This document shows, one piece after another, positions 51,596 through 60,094 of a DNA stretch of 64,000 nucleotides. Both the position numbers and the translations under genes were made by a program. Under the pieces are notes generated by a model. It did no database searches and was not told the DNA's origin. It saw nothing but the letters and a program-made list of their open reading frames with translations. The DNA is from DATAAZ01 sp036259875 (GTDB lineage Bacteria; Actinomycetota; Thermoleophilia; Gaiellales; Gaiellaceae), in the NCBI GenBank assembly GCA_036259875.1, contig DATAAZ010000037.1:1-64000 (forward strand), in the 5' to 3' direction. Positions within the stretch are counted from its first letter, which is position 1, and each line of letters begins with the position of its first letter.

Positions 51596-51792
51596 GGGGT
51601 CTGACCCCGGACACGGCCCGGCGGGCCAATGCGGTGAGCGTCCGCGGCGCGACCCCGGCCCTCCGAGCGCGTCACGGGGACTGTCCCTTGGGACAGTCCC
51701 CAGGGCGTGGCTCGCGAGGACACGTCCGAGGCGCGGCGCCCGATCAATGCTCGATCGTCGTCGACGACGCTGTCTCGCCGGGACGCGTCCCG
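51596..51792. repeat. Intergenic palindromic repeat, copy B
   Basis: GGGGTCTGACCCC is at 51596-51608. Inverted repeat arms GGGGACTGTCCC (51676-51687) and GGGACAGTCCCC (51690-51701) are separated by TT. CGGGACGCGTCCCG is at 51779-51792. These are the same modules as at 46190-46294, with the GACGCGTC module at the other end. The segment after the long hairpin (TGGCTCGCGAGGAC) also matches copy A (TGGCCCGCCAGGAC). It occupies the 286-bp gap between htrA and the GCS2 gene. Confidence 0.7.
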
Positions 51793-51834
51793 CGGGGCCA
51801 CCGCCGGATCCGCGGCCGACGCGGCCGCTGCGGC

Positions 51835-52995
51835 CTAGCCCGTCTCGGTCGGGCGCCGGCCGAGCTCGACGTTCACGGTCTCGCTCTCGCCGTCGCGCTG
51901 CACCTGGAGCGCGAGGGCGTCGCCAGGCTCCTTCGATGCGATGATCGCGCGCAGCTCGTCCGCGGAGGCGAGCACCTGGCCGTCGGCCTCCGTCACGACG
52001 TCGCCGCCGATCCGGTACGACTGACCGTTCACGATCACGTCGGTGTCCCCGCCTCGGAGGCCCGCTTGATCGGCGGGGCTGCCCTCAACGACCTCGGCGA
52101 CGAGCGCGCCGTTCGCGGGGAGGTTGAACTGATCCGCGAGCGCGTCGCTGATGTCCAGCATTTCGACGCCGAGGTAGGCGTGGTCGGCGCGACCGTCCTC
52201 GATGAGCTCGCCGACGACCTCCTGCACCGTGTTGGAGGGAACCGCGAAGCCGATCCCGACGTTCCCCGTCGGCGCCCCGCCCGTCGCGATCTGCGTGTTC
52301 ACGCCGATCACTTCGCCGGCCGCGTTCAGGAGCGGCCCGCCCGAGTTCCCCTGGTTGATCGGCGCGTCCGTCTGGATGACCTTGTCGATTGTGAAATTGT
52401 CCGGCGACGCGATTTGACGCTGAAGCGCGCTCACGATCCCGGCCGTCACGGTCCGCTCCAGCCCGAACGGATTTCCGATCGCGACCACCTCGTCGCCGAC
52501 GCGCACACCCTCCGAGTCGCCGAGGCTCAGCGGTGTCAACGCCCGCTCGGGCGCATCCACCTTCAGGACGGCGAGATCGGTCGACGGGTCCGTGCCGACG
52601 ACCTCGGCCTCGAGGCCGTCGTCCTGCGAGAAGTTGACGTAGACCTGCCGCGCATCCTCGATCACATGGAAGTTGGTCACGATGTGGCCGTCCTTGTCGA
52701 TCACGAACCCCGACCCGAGCGACTGCCCGCGCTGCTCACCGAAGAGCGACGGGCGCACGACGTCGGAGGTGATCTGGACGACCCCAGGGGCGACGTCTCG
52801 GTAGATCTCGCCGATCGTGCCGCCCGACTCGTCCTCGGCGAACTCGGCGACCGCGACGCTCGCGCGCGCCGGCGCCTGCTGGACGACGGTCGTCGTGCCG
52901 CCGTCCCAGACCGCTGCCCCGATCGCGAGCGCCGTCCCGCCGCCGAGGAAAGCAGCGGCGACGACGGCGGCCGCAAGAGGAAGCCTGTTCCGCAC
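51835..52995 (-). CDS. HtrA/DegP-type serine protease with PDZ domain (S1C)
   Basis: The 386-aa membrane-anchored protease has a single N-terminal hydrophobic anchor (residues about 6-28). The trypsin-like triad is His110 (VTNFHVIED), Asp140 (STDLAVLKVD) and Ser218 (GNSGGPLLN). A C-terminal PDZ domain (about 275-375, YLGVEMLDISDALADQF to VNVELG) has the typical SPADQAGLRGGD. It degrades or signals on misfolded extracytoplasmic proteins. TATAAC lies 6 nt before the GTG, so it is probably leaderless. Confidence 0.94.
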   Translation of the reverse strand: MRNRLPLAAAVVAAAFLGGGTALAIGAAVWDGGTTTVVQQAPARASVAVAEFAEDESGGTIGEIYRDVAPGVVQITSDVVRPSLFGEQRGQSLGSGFVIDKDGHIVTNFHVIEDARQVYVNFSQDDGLEAEVVGTDPSTDLAVLKVDAPERALTPLSLGDSEGVRVGDEVVAIGNPFGLERTVTAGIVSALQRQIASPDNFTIDKVIQTDAPINQGNSGGPLLNAAGEVIGVNTQIATGGAPTGNVGIGFAVPSNTVQEVVGELIEDGRADHAYLGVEMLDISDALADQFNLPANGALVAEVVEGSPADQAGLRGGDTDVIVNGQSYRIGGDVVTEADGQVLASADELRAIIASKEPGDALALQVQRDGESETVNVELGRRPTETG

Positions 52996-53001
52996 GCAAC
53001 C

Positions 53002-53007
53002 GTTATA
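53002..53007 (-). promoter_or_regulatory. -10 box (TATAAC) of the HtrA gene
   Basis: TATAAC reads on the minus strand with a 6-nt gap to GTG 52995. It is the most consensus-like example of the leaderless pattern seen across the window. Confidence 0.5.
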
Positions 53008-53112
53008 GCCGGGCCGTCGTAAGTGGTCGGTTTGCCGGCGTTAAGGCGGGATTAAGCGCACGACTTGCTCGCGGGCGCGTAAAAAGGGAGCCGCAGGAAA
53101 CGAAGAAGGGCG

Positions 53113-55899
53113 ATGGATACTGCCAACGCAAGCCGCGTTACGCTCGGGGCCGCCGGCGGGACGTCCGAGATCTTCCGCGTCGACACCCTCCAGGCCCGCT
53201 ACGACGTCTTCCGCCTCCCGTACTCGCTCCGCGTCCTTCTCGAGAACGTCCTCCGGCACGGAAGCGAGGCCGACGTCGAGGCGATCGCGACGTGGGACGC
53301 GAAAGCCGATCCGTCGCGCGAGATCGCGTTTCGCCCGGCCCGCGTCCTCCTCCAGGACTTCACGGGCGTGCCCGCGATCGTCGATCTCGCGGCGATGCGC
53401 GACGCGATGCGCGACCGCGGCGGCGACCCCGCCCGCGTGAGCCCGCTCCTCCCGGCCGAGCTCGTGATCGACCACTCGGTGCAGGTGGACGAGTTCGCCA
53501 CGCGCCTCGCGATCCAGACCAACGTCGACCGCGACTACGAGCGAAACGGCGAGCGGTACGCGTTCCTCCGCTGGGGTCAGAAGGCGTTCGCGAACTTCAA
53601 GGTCGTCCCACCGAACACGGGGATCGTCCACCAGGTGAACCTCGAGTACCTCGCTCGCGTCGTGGAGCGGCGCGAGATTGACGGGCGCGTCCAGGCCTTC
53701 CCCGACACGCTCGTGGGGACCGACTCACACACGACGATGGTGAACGGGCTCGGCGTGCTCGGCTGGGGCGTCGGCGGGATCGAGGCGGAGGCTGCGCTCC
53801 TCGGTGAGCCCGTCTCGATGCTCGTCCCGCAGGTCGTCGGCTTTCGCCTCAGCGGCCGCCTGCCCGAAGGAGCCACGGCGACCGACCTCGTCTTGGTCGT
53901 GACGGAGATCCTCCGGACGCTCGGTGTCGTCGGGAAGTTCGTCGAGTACTTCGGGCCTGGCCTCGTCGGCCTCCCCGTCGCCGACCGCGCGACGATCGCG
54001 AACATGTCGCCCGAGTACGGCGCGACGTGCGGGTTCTTCCCGGTTGACGAGGAGACGCTCGCCTACCTGCGGATGACGGGCAGGCCGGAGGACCAGCTAG
54101 AGCTCGTCGAGACCTACTGCCGCGAGCAGCGCCTCTTCCACGACCCGGACGACGAGCCGACGTACTCTCAGGTCGTCGACCTCGACCTCTCCGACGTCGA
54201 GCCGAGCCTCGCCGGGCCGAGGCGACCCCAGGACCGCGTCGCGCTCGCGGGGGTCGCGGACTCCTTCCGTGCCGCGCTCGCGACGTTCGGCATCGAGTAC
54301 CCAAACGGCTCGCACGACAAGGACAGCGCCGACTCGTTTCCGGCCAGCGACCCGCCCGCGGACATGGCACCCGGCCACCGCGGCCACGCAGAACACGAGG
54401 CTGACGCGCCCGCGCACCGGATCGCGGTCGCGGAGGCACCCGAGCCGACTTCCGTTCGGGTGACGCTCGAGGACGGCCGCGCGTTCGAATTCGACCACGG
54501 CGCCGTCGTGATTGCCGCGATCACGAGCTGCACGAACACGTCGAATCCCTCGGTGATGGTCGCGGCCGGCCTTCTTGCGAAGAGGGCCGTCGAGCGGGGG
54601 CTCGAGCGAAAGCCCTGGGTGAAGTCGAGCCTCGCGCCCGGCTCGAAGGTCGTGACGGAGTACTACGAGCAGGCCGGCCTCCAGCGCTACCTGGACGAGC
54701 TCGGCTTCCAGACGGTCGGCTACGGATGCACGACGTGCATCGGAAACTCGGGCCCTCTTCCGGAGCCGATCTCGAAGGCGATCGCGGACGGCGACCTCGC
54801 CGTCTGCTCCGTCCTCTCGGGGAACCGGAACTTCGAGGCGCGCATCCACCCGGAGGTCAAGGCGAACTACCTCGCCTCGCCGCCGCTCGTCGTCGCCTAC
54901 GCGCTCGCCGGCAGGATCGACGTCGACCTCACGAGCGAGCCGGTCGGCCGGGACCGCGACGGAAACGACGTCTACCTCTCGGATCTCTGGCCGAGCCCCG
55001 AGGAGGTCCGGGAGACGATCGCCCAGTCTGTCCGACAGGAGATGTTCCAGCGAACGTACGCGGACGTCTTCACGGGCGACGAGCGGTGGCGCTCGCTTCC
55101 GGTCCCCGAAGGCGACCTCTTCAACTGGGACGAGCGCTCGACCTATGTCCGCCGTCCGCCGTATTTCGAGGAAGCGGGCGAGGGTCGAGCCGCGGACTTC
55201 GAGGGGGCGCGCTGCCTTGTCGTGGTCGGCGACAGCGTCACGACGGACCACATCTCCCCGGCGGGCTCGATAAAGCCCGACAGCCCGGCCGGCCGCTACC
55301 TCATCGAGCACGGCGTCGAGCGGCGGGAGTTCAACTCGTACGGGTCTCGCCGCGGGAACCACGAAGTGATGGTGCGCGGCACGTTCGCTAACGTCCGCCT
55401 CCGCAACCTCCTCGTGCCGGGGAGCGAGGGGACCTGGACGGTTCACCTTCCGAGCGGCGAGGAGATGACGATCTACGAGGCATCGCGCCGCTACCTCTCC
55501 GAAGGGGTTCCGCTCGTCGTCCTCGCCGGCAAGGAGTACGGCTCCGGCTCCTCGCGCGACTGGGCCGCGAAAGGGCCACGCCTCCTCGGCGTTCGGGCCG
55601 TGATCGCGGAGACGTACGAGCGCATCCACCGCTCCAACCTGGTCGGGATGGGGATCGTCCCACTGCAGTACGCCGAAGGCGCGAACGCCGGGTCGCTCGG
55701 GCTGAGCGGCCGCGAGACGTTCGCCGTGCGGGGACTCGAGAACGGCGAGGCGCGCGAGGCGACGGTGGAGGCGGTCGGCGATGACGGGCGGCGGATCGAC
55801 TTCGGCGTGCGCGTCCGGCTCGACACGCCGCGCGAGCGCGAGTACCTGCGCGCCGGCGGCATCCTGCCCTTCGTCCTGCGACGGCTCCTCTCCGAATAG
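53113..55899 (+). CDS. acnA: Aconitate hydratase AcnA
   Basis: The 928-aa enzyme interconverts citrate and isocitrate in the TCA cycle. [4Fe-4S] ligands are Cys473 (SCTNTSNPSVM), Cys539 and Cys542 (GCTTCIGNSGPL). Other landmarks are GTDSHTTMVNGLGVLGWGVGGIEAEA, GDSVTTDHISPAGSI and KEYGSGSSRDWAAKGP. Residues about 397-440 form a low-complexity insert that includes DSFPASDPPAD and a His-rich GHRGHAEHE, larger than in E. coli AcnA. AGAAGGGCG precedes the ATG. No iron-responsive operator is obvious in the 117-bp upstream gap, which otherwise holds the htrA promoter. Confidence 0.96.
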   Translation: MDTANASRVTLGAAGGTSEIFRVDTLQARYDVFRLPYSLRVLLENVLRHGSEADVEAIATWDAKADPSREIAFRPARVLLQDFTGVPAIVDLAAMRDAMRDRGGDPARVSPLLPAELVIDHSVQVDEFATRLAIQTNVDRDYERNGERYAFLRWGQKAFANFKVVPPNTGIVHQVNLEYLARVVERREIDGRVQAFPDTLVGTDSHTTMVNGLGVLGWGVGGIEAEAALLGEPVSMLVPQVVGFRLSGRLPEGATATDLVLVVTEILRTLGVVGKFVEYFGPGLVGLPVADRATIANMSPEYGATCGFFPVDEETLAYLRMTGRPEDQLELVETYCREQRLFHDPDDEPTYSQVVDLDLSDVEPSLAGPRRPQDRVALAGVADSFRAALATFGIEYPNGSHDKDSADSFPASDPPADMAPGHRGHAEHEADAPAHRIAVAEAPEPTSVRVTLEDGRAFEFDHGAVVIAAITSCTNTSNPSVMVAAGLLAKRAVERGLERKPWVKSSLAPGSKVVTEYYEQAGLQRYLDELGFQTVGYGCTTCIGNSGPLPEPISKAIADGDLAVCSVLSGNRNFEARIHPEVKANYLASPPLVVAYALAGRIDVDLTSEPVGRDRDGNDVYLSDLWPSPEEVRETIAQSVRQEMFQRTYADVFTGDERWRSLPVPEGDLFNWDERSTYVRRPPYFEEAGEGRAADFEGARCLVVVGDSVTTDHISPAGSIKPDSPAGRYLIEHGVERREFNSYGSRRGNHEVMVRGTFANVRLRNLLVPGSEGTWTVHLPSGEEMTIYEASRRYLSEGVPLVVLAGKEYGSGSSRDWAAKGPRLLGVRAVIAETYERIHRSNLVGMGIVPLQYAEGANAGSLGLSGRETFAVRGLENGEAREATVEAVGDDGRRIDFGVRVRLDTPREREYLRAGGILPFVLRRLLSE

Positions 55900-55930
55900 A
55901 TCGATTCTGGTGCCCCGTTAGGATGGCGGC

Positions 55931-57004
55931 ATGACCTACGCCTTCTACGGGCGGCCGATCTCTTCCGAGTTCGAGCAGTTCGCCTCGGCGCTCGGCGAGG
56001 CGCTTCAGGCGCTCGGCTGGGAGCGCCACCCGGGCGATCCGCGCGACGCAGACCTCGTCCTGAACTTCATCGACCCGGCGAGCCCGAAGCCGTTCCGGCG
56101 CCGCTCGCGCGGGACCTTCGTCGCCGCCATCCACGAGCAACCGACCGTCCCCGAGGACATCCTGAAGACGAACTACCCGCTCCTCGTCCACGCGCTCGCC
56201 AACATCGTCCTCTGCTACGTCCGCGACCGGGGCGTCTGGTTCACGACCATGGAGCGGGGCCACTACGCGGTGCTCGCGGAGAACGGCGAGCGCGGGCTCG
56301 CGGACGGGGTGATCGCGCGGCTCGCGCCGCTCGCCCTCTCGAAGCTCGTGATCGACAACGAGTTCCGGACCGATCTCGAGCCCGAGCTCTGGGACGGCGA
56401 CGACGTGACCGGGGAGATCAGCGAAGCCGGCAAGCGGATGGGCGACCTCGACCTCCTCCCGGCGCCGTTCCCGATCGAGGAGCTTCTGAGCGAGCGGGAG
56501 CTGCGGCACGTGAAGCGCCTCTACGGGATCGGTGGCCTCTCGTACGGAAACCTCTCGCAGCGGAAGGACGACACGCGGTTCTGGATGAGCGCAAGCGGGG
56601 TCGACAAGACAAAGCTCGAAGTCCCCGGACGGGACATCCTGCTTGTCTCGGGCTACGACCCGCATCGGAACACGATGATCCTGAGCGTCCCGCCCACCGT
56701 CGAGCCGCGGCGCGTCTCGGTCGACGCGATCGAGCACTGGATGATCTACCAGGCCCATCCGGACGTCGGCGCCATCCTGCACGTCCATGCGTGGATGCAG
56801 GGCATCCCGGCGACCGACATCAACTACCCGTGCGGGACGGAGGAGCTCGCGACGAGCGTCGCCGAGCTGATCGACCACGAGCCGAACCCCGCGCACGCGG
56901 TGATCGGGCTCCGAAACCACGGCATCACCGTGACCGGCGAGCGCCTGACGGAGATCCTCGACCGCATCGAGCCGAAGGTCCTCCGCCAGGTTCCGATGTC
57001 GTAG
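55931..57004 (+). CDS. Class II aldolase/adducin domain protein with N-terminal extension
   Basis: The 357-aa protein's C-terminal 200 residues are a class II aldolase/adducin domain. It has GIGGLSYGNLSQRKDDTRFWMSASG (the GN(L/I)S motif), the metal HxH in AILHVHAWMQG and a third His in VIGLRNHGITVTG. The first about 150 residues, including ADLVLNFIDPASPKPFRRRSRGTFVAAIHE, are not a domain I recognise. No nearby gene fixes the substrate. The ATG is 6 nt after TAGGAT (55919-55924), so the mRNA is probably leaderless. Confidence 0.85.
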   Translation: MTYAFYGRPISSEFEQFASALGEALQALGWERHPGDPRDADLVLNFIDPASPKPFRRRSRGTFVAAIHEQPTVPEDILKTNYPLLVHALANIVLCYVRDRGVWFTTMERGHYAVLAENGERGLADGVIARLAPLALSKLVIDNEFRTDLEPELWDGDDVTGEISEAGKRMGDLDLLPAPFPIEELLSERELRHVKRLYGIGGLSYGNLSQRKDDTRFWMSASGVDKTKLEVPGRDILLVSGYDPHRNTMILSVPPTVEPRRVSVDAIEHWMIYQAHPDVGAILHVHAWMQGIPATDINYPCGTEELATSVAELIDHEPNPAHAVIGLRNHGITVTGERLTEILDRIEPKVLRQVPMS

Positions 57005-57032
57005 AACCGGAGCGCCGGGCGAGCCAAGCCTC

Positions 57033-57050
57033 GACCGGGGGTGCCCGGTC
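57033..57050. terminator. Hairpin between convergent genes
   Basis: GACCGGG (57033-57039) pairs with CCCGGTC (57044-57050) around GGTG. It lies in the 47-bp gap between the aldolase gene and the convergent epimerase, abutting the latter's stop codon. It is a likely bidirectional terminator. Confidence 0.6.
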
Positions 57051-57051
57051 C

Positions 57052-57993
57052 CTACAGGTACTCGGCCGCGGTGTCGGTGACCGTCTCGGCGAACGGCCGT
57101 GTTCGGAACCCGACCTCTCGCTCGGCCTTCGCGGCGCTCGCGAACCACCAGAGCCGCGCCGCCTCTACCCGGCCGGGTTCGACGGGCCAGCGAAGGAGCG
57201 ACGCGCCCGCCGACGCGGCCACCCCCGGCACGCGGACCATCCGCCTCCGGACGCCGGTCACGCGGGCGACGAGGTCGAAGAAGTCCCGCCACGCGAGATT
57301 GCCGTCGGGCGCGGTGAGAATGTAGCGCTCGCCGGAGCGGCCTAGCTCCGCGACGGCGAGGAGCCCGGCCGCGACGTCGCGAACGTCGACATTCGCCGTC
57401 CCGCCTTCGACGTAGATCCGAATTCGGCCGCGAAGGTAGCGCGGGACCGGCCAGGTCGAGCTCCCGTAGAGGTCGCCGGGACCGAGCGCGACGCTCGGGT
57501 TCGCGATCACGACGTCGCGCCCGTCGACCGCGGCTCCGAGGACGAGCCGCTCGGCCAGCCGCTTCGTCGCGCAATACGGAATGCTCTCCGCGGCAGCGGG
57601 GAAGGGCTGATCCTCGGTCGCGAGGCGGTCGGGGGACGACGACGGCCCGACGGCCGCGAGGCTCGACACGTGAACGAGGCGCGCCTCCGGGTCGGCGGAT
57701 GCGAGCACCGTCTGCACCGTCTCGACGTTCGCCTCGCGGAGCCGCCGAATATCGCGGCGCTCGTAGCTCACCAGGCCGGCCGCATGGAAGACGAGACGGC
57801 AGTCCGCGGACGCGCGGCGAACTGCCTCCGGGTCAAGCAGCCGGCCGCGAACGACCTCGACCCCCGCCCGCTCGAGAAAGGACGCATCTGTCTGCGGGCG
57901 GACAAGCGCGCGCACGGGGTCGCCTCGCTCCTGAAGGAGGCGAACGAGATGGCGCCCGAGAAACCCCGTCGCGCCCGTGACGAGGACACTCAC
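57052..57993 (-). CDS. NAD-dependent epimerase/dehydratase (extended SDR)
   Basis: The 313-aa extended SDR has VLVTGATGFLGRHLVRLL, LVFHAAGLVSYE, VHVSSLAAVG, the catalytic YCATKRLAE (YxxxK), NPSVALGPGD and VDVRDVAAGLLAV. It resembles dihydroflavonol-reductase/sugar-epimerase-type proteins; substrate unknown. GTG 57993 overlaps the cupin gene stop by 4 bp. Confidence 0.92.
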   Translation of the reverse strand: MSVLVTGATGFLGRHLVRLLQERGDPVRALVRPQTDASFLERAGVEVVRGRLLDPEAVRRASADCRLVFHAAGLVSYERRDIRRLREANVETVQTVLASADPEARLVHVSSLAAVGPSSSPDRLATEDQPFPAAAESIPYCATKRLAERLVLGAAVDGRDVVIANPSVALGPGDLYGSSTWPVPRYLRGRIRIYVEGGTANVDVRDVAAGLLAVAELGRSGERYILTAPDGNLAWRDFFDLVARVTGVRRRMVRVPGVAASAGASLLRWPVEPGRVEAARLWWFASAAKAEREVGFRTRPFAETVTDTAAEYL

Positions 57994-58298
57994 GTGCGCG
58001 GGCGCGCGAAAACGACAAGCAGCGTGATGTCGTCGTAGTCGACGAAGCGGTGTGGAACCTCGGCCGCCACGAAGAGTGCGTCGCCCTGCCGTGCGTCCAG
58101 CCGTTCGCCGTCGACCTCGAGGGTGCCGCTCCCCGCGAGAACGACGTACAGCTCGTCGTCGGCATGCGGCTGCTGGCGGTCGGGCTCAGGCGCGACGAGG
58201 CGGTAGACGCCGAGCTCGAGCCCGGGAGTCGCGCTCATGATCTCGTACCCGCCGGGCCCGAGGTCCCTGGCGACGTTTCCGAGGTGGCGGGCCCGCAC
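57990..58298 (-). CDS. Cupin-domain protein
   Basis: The 102-aa single-domain cupin has PHADDELYVVLAGSGTLEVDGERL (cupin motif 1, PHxxDExYxVxxG) and FVAAEVPHRFVDY (motif 2). It has metal-binding histidines but unknown substrate. GTG 58298 is 7 nt after TAGGCT and so is probably leaderless. It is coupled with the epimerase and divergent from the oxidase gene. Confidence 0.9.
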   Translation of the reverse strand: MRARHLGNVARDLGPGGYEIMSATPGLELGVYRLVAPEPDRQQPHADDELYVVLAGSGTLEVDGERLDARQGDALFVAAEVPHRFVDYDDITLLVVFARPRT

Positions 58299-58305
58299 GC
58301 GCGCG

Positions 58306-58318
58306 AGCCTACTACGAT
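58306..58318. promoter_or_regulatory. Adjacent divergent -10 elements
   Basis: Minus-strand TAGGCT (58311-58306) and plus-strand TACGAT (58313-58318) are one base apart. They lie 7 and 8 nt before GTG 58298 and GTG 58327. The start codons are only 28 bp apart. Confidence 0.5.
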
Positions 58319-58326
58319 CGTCCTGC

Positions 58327-59439
58327 GTGGCCAGCGAGTCGGCTGAGGTCGTGATCGTCGGCGGCGGCGCGATGGGTGCGAGCGCCGCGTACCACCTGAG
58401 CGAGCTCGGGATGACGGACGTCGTCCTGCTCGAACGCGAGACGCTCGCCTCCGGCTCGACGAGCAAATCGGCGGGCGGGATCCGCGCTCAGTTCGCCGAC
58501 GAGCTCAACATCGAGATCGCGCTCCGCTCGATCGCCGAGTTCCAGACGTTCACCGAGCGCACGGGCGCCGAGATCGACTTCCAGCAAGCGGGCTACCTCT
58601 TCCTCCTCGACAACGAGGCGGACGCCGAACGGTTTCGCGAGGCACTGGAGCTCCAGGCGTCGCTCGGCGTCCCCTCCCGCGAGCTGCCGCCCACCGAGGC
58701 GGCCGAGATGGTCCCGCAGCTCGTCGTCGACGACCTCGTTGCCGCGACGTTCTGCCCGCTCGACGGGCGGGCGACGCCCGAGGCCGTCGTCGCCGGGTAC
58801 GCCGACGTGGCCAGGCGACGAGGCGTGCGCATTCACCAGGGTGAGCCGGTCGAGCGAATCGACGTGAGTGACGATGCCGTGACGGCGGTCGAGACGCCCA
58901 ACCGACGAATCGCCACGGGGACGGTCGTCTGCACGGCGGGCGTGTGGTCGGCCGACGTCGCCGCGCTGGCGGGACTCGAGCTTCCCGTCCGCGGAGAGCG
59001 CCGGTGGATGTACTACACACCCGAGCGCGGAGGCCTCCCGAGCGGACCACTGCCCCTGACGATCGACTTCGCGACCAGCTTCTACTTCCACGACGAAGGG
59101 CCGGGGCTCGCGTTCGGCGGCCGCGAGGCGCGGATCGACGACCTCGCCGTCCACGCGCTCAAGCGCCTCCCCGTCCTCACCGAGCTTCCCGTCGCCTCGT
59201 CGTGGTCCGGCTTCTACGAGATGAGCCCCGACCACAACGCGATAGTCGGAGAGGCCGTGGAGCCCGCCCGCTTCCTTTACGCGACCGGGTTCTCGGGACA
59301 CGGCTTCCAGCAGGCGCCCGCCGTCGGCGAGCACCTGGCGGAGCTCGTCGCCGGACGTAAGCCGACGCTCGACCTCTCGCCGTTCTCGCTCGATCGGTTC
59401 GCGGCCGGCGCGCTTCGGGAAGAGCAGTTCGTGATCTAG
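58327..59439 (+). CDS. FAD-dependent oxidoreductase (DAO/sarcosine oxidase-like)
   Basis: The 370-aa D-amino-acid-oxidase-superfamily flavoprotein has the dinucleotide fold VVIVGGGAMGASAAYHLSELG, the STSKSAGGIRAQF substrate/FAD segment, TVVCTAGVWSADVAALAG and the C-terminal FAD loop FLYATGFSGHGFQQAPAVGEHLAELV. Such enzymes oxidise secondary amines or amino acids such as sarcosine or proline. It is coupled to the phosphatase gene (TAGTG). Confidence 0.93.
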   Translation: MASESAEVVIVGGGAMGASAAYHLSELGMTDVVLLERETLASGSTSKSAGGIRAQFADELNIEIALRSIAEFQTFTERTGAEIDFQQAGYLFLLDNEADAERFREALELQASLGVPSRELPPTEAAEMVPQLVVDDLVAATFCPLDGRATPEAVVAGYADVARRRGVRIHQGEPVERIDVSDDAVTAVETPNRRIATGTVVCTAGVWSADVAALAGLELPVRGERRWMYYTPERGGLPSGPLPLTIDFATSFYFHDEGPGLAFGGREARIDDLAVHALKRLPVLTELPVASSWSGFYEMSPDHNAIVGEAVEPARFLYATGFSGHGFQQAPAVGEHLAELVAGRKPTLDLSPFSLDRFAAGALREEQFVI

Positions 59440-60056
59440 TGCCGCCGGCCATGCGCCTCTTCGTGATCGCCCGCCACGCCGAGTCGACGCTGAATCACGA
59501 GCGCCGCGTCAACGGCGACCCGTCCGTCCCCGTCGCCCTGACGGAGCGCGGCCGCGAGGAGGCGCGCCAGATGGGGGTGCAGGTGGCGAACGTTCCGTTC
59601 GACGTCTGCGTCCACACGCGCTTCCCGCGGACGCGCGAGACCGCCGCGCTCGCGCTCGCCGGCCGTGAGATCCCGTTCGCCGAGGAGCCGTTGCTCGACG
59701 ACATCGACGTCGGCGACTTCGACGGCGCGCCCGTCGCGGAGTACCGCCGCTGGAAGCACTCGCATGCGCGGAGCGTCCCCTTCCCGGGCGGCGAGAGCCT
59801 CGACGCTGCCGCGGCCCGCTACGCACGGGGGTGGGCGGCGATCCTCGCCACGTCGTACGCGAGCGTCCTCGTCGTTTGCCACGAGATTCCGCTCCGATAC
59901 GCGCTGAACGGCGTCGGCGGCTCCGACTCGCTCGACGGCCCCGTCCACGAGCTGCGAAACGCAACGCCGTACCTCTTCACGGAGGAGACGCTCGCGCGCG
60001 CGATCGCCGGGATCGAGCGCCTGCTTCCCGCCGCCGGCGACCTGGCCGCGACCTGA
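59439..60056 (+). CDS. Histidine phosphatase family protein
   Basis: The 205-aa protein has the catalytic RHAES motif (FVIARHAESTLNHERRVNG), TRFPRTRETAALAL, the acidic IDVGDFDGAPVAEY and the second catalytic His in VLVVCHEIPLRYAL. It is a phosphoglycerate-mutase-like phosphatase; substrate unknown. GTG 59439 overlaps the oxidase TAG; ATG 59451 is an alternative. Confidence 0.92.
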   Translation: MPPAMRLFVIARHAESTLNHERRVNGDPSVPVALTERGREEARQMGVQVANVPFDVCVHTRFPRTRETAALALAGREIPFAEEPLLDDIDVGDFDGAPVAEYRRWKHSHARSVPFPGGESLDAAAARYARGWAAILATSYASVLVVCHEIPLRYALNGVGGSDSLDGPVHELRNATPYLFTEETLARAIAGIERLLPAAGDLAAT

Positions 60057-60094
60057 ACATTCCAGACGGCCCGGCGGCCGGTAAAACGAAGGCG

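Noticed and set aside
60057..60094. TPP riboswitch before the NCS1 permease
   Set aside because: The gap is only 38 bp and lacks the conserved CUGAGA/THI-box elements.
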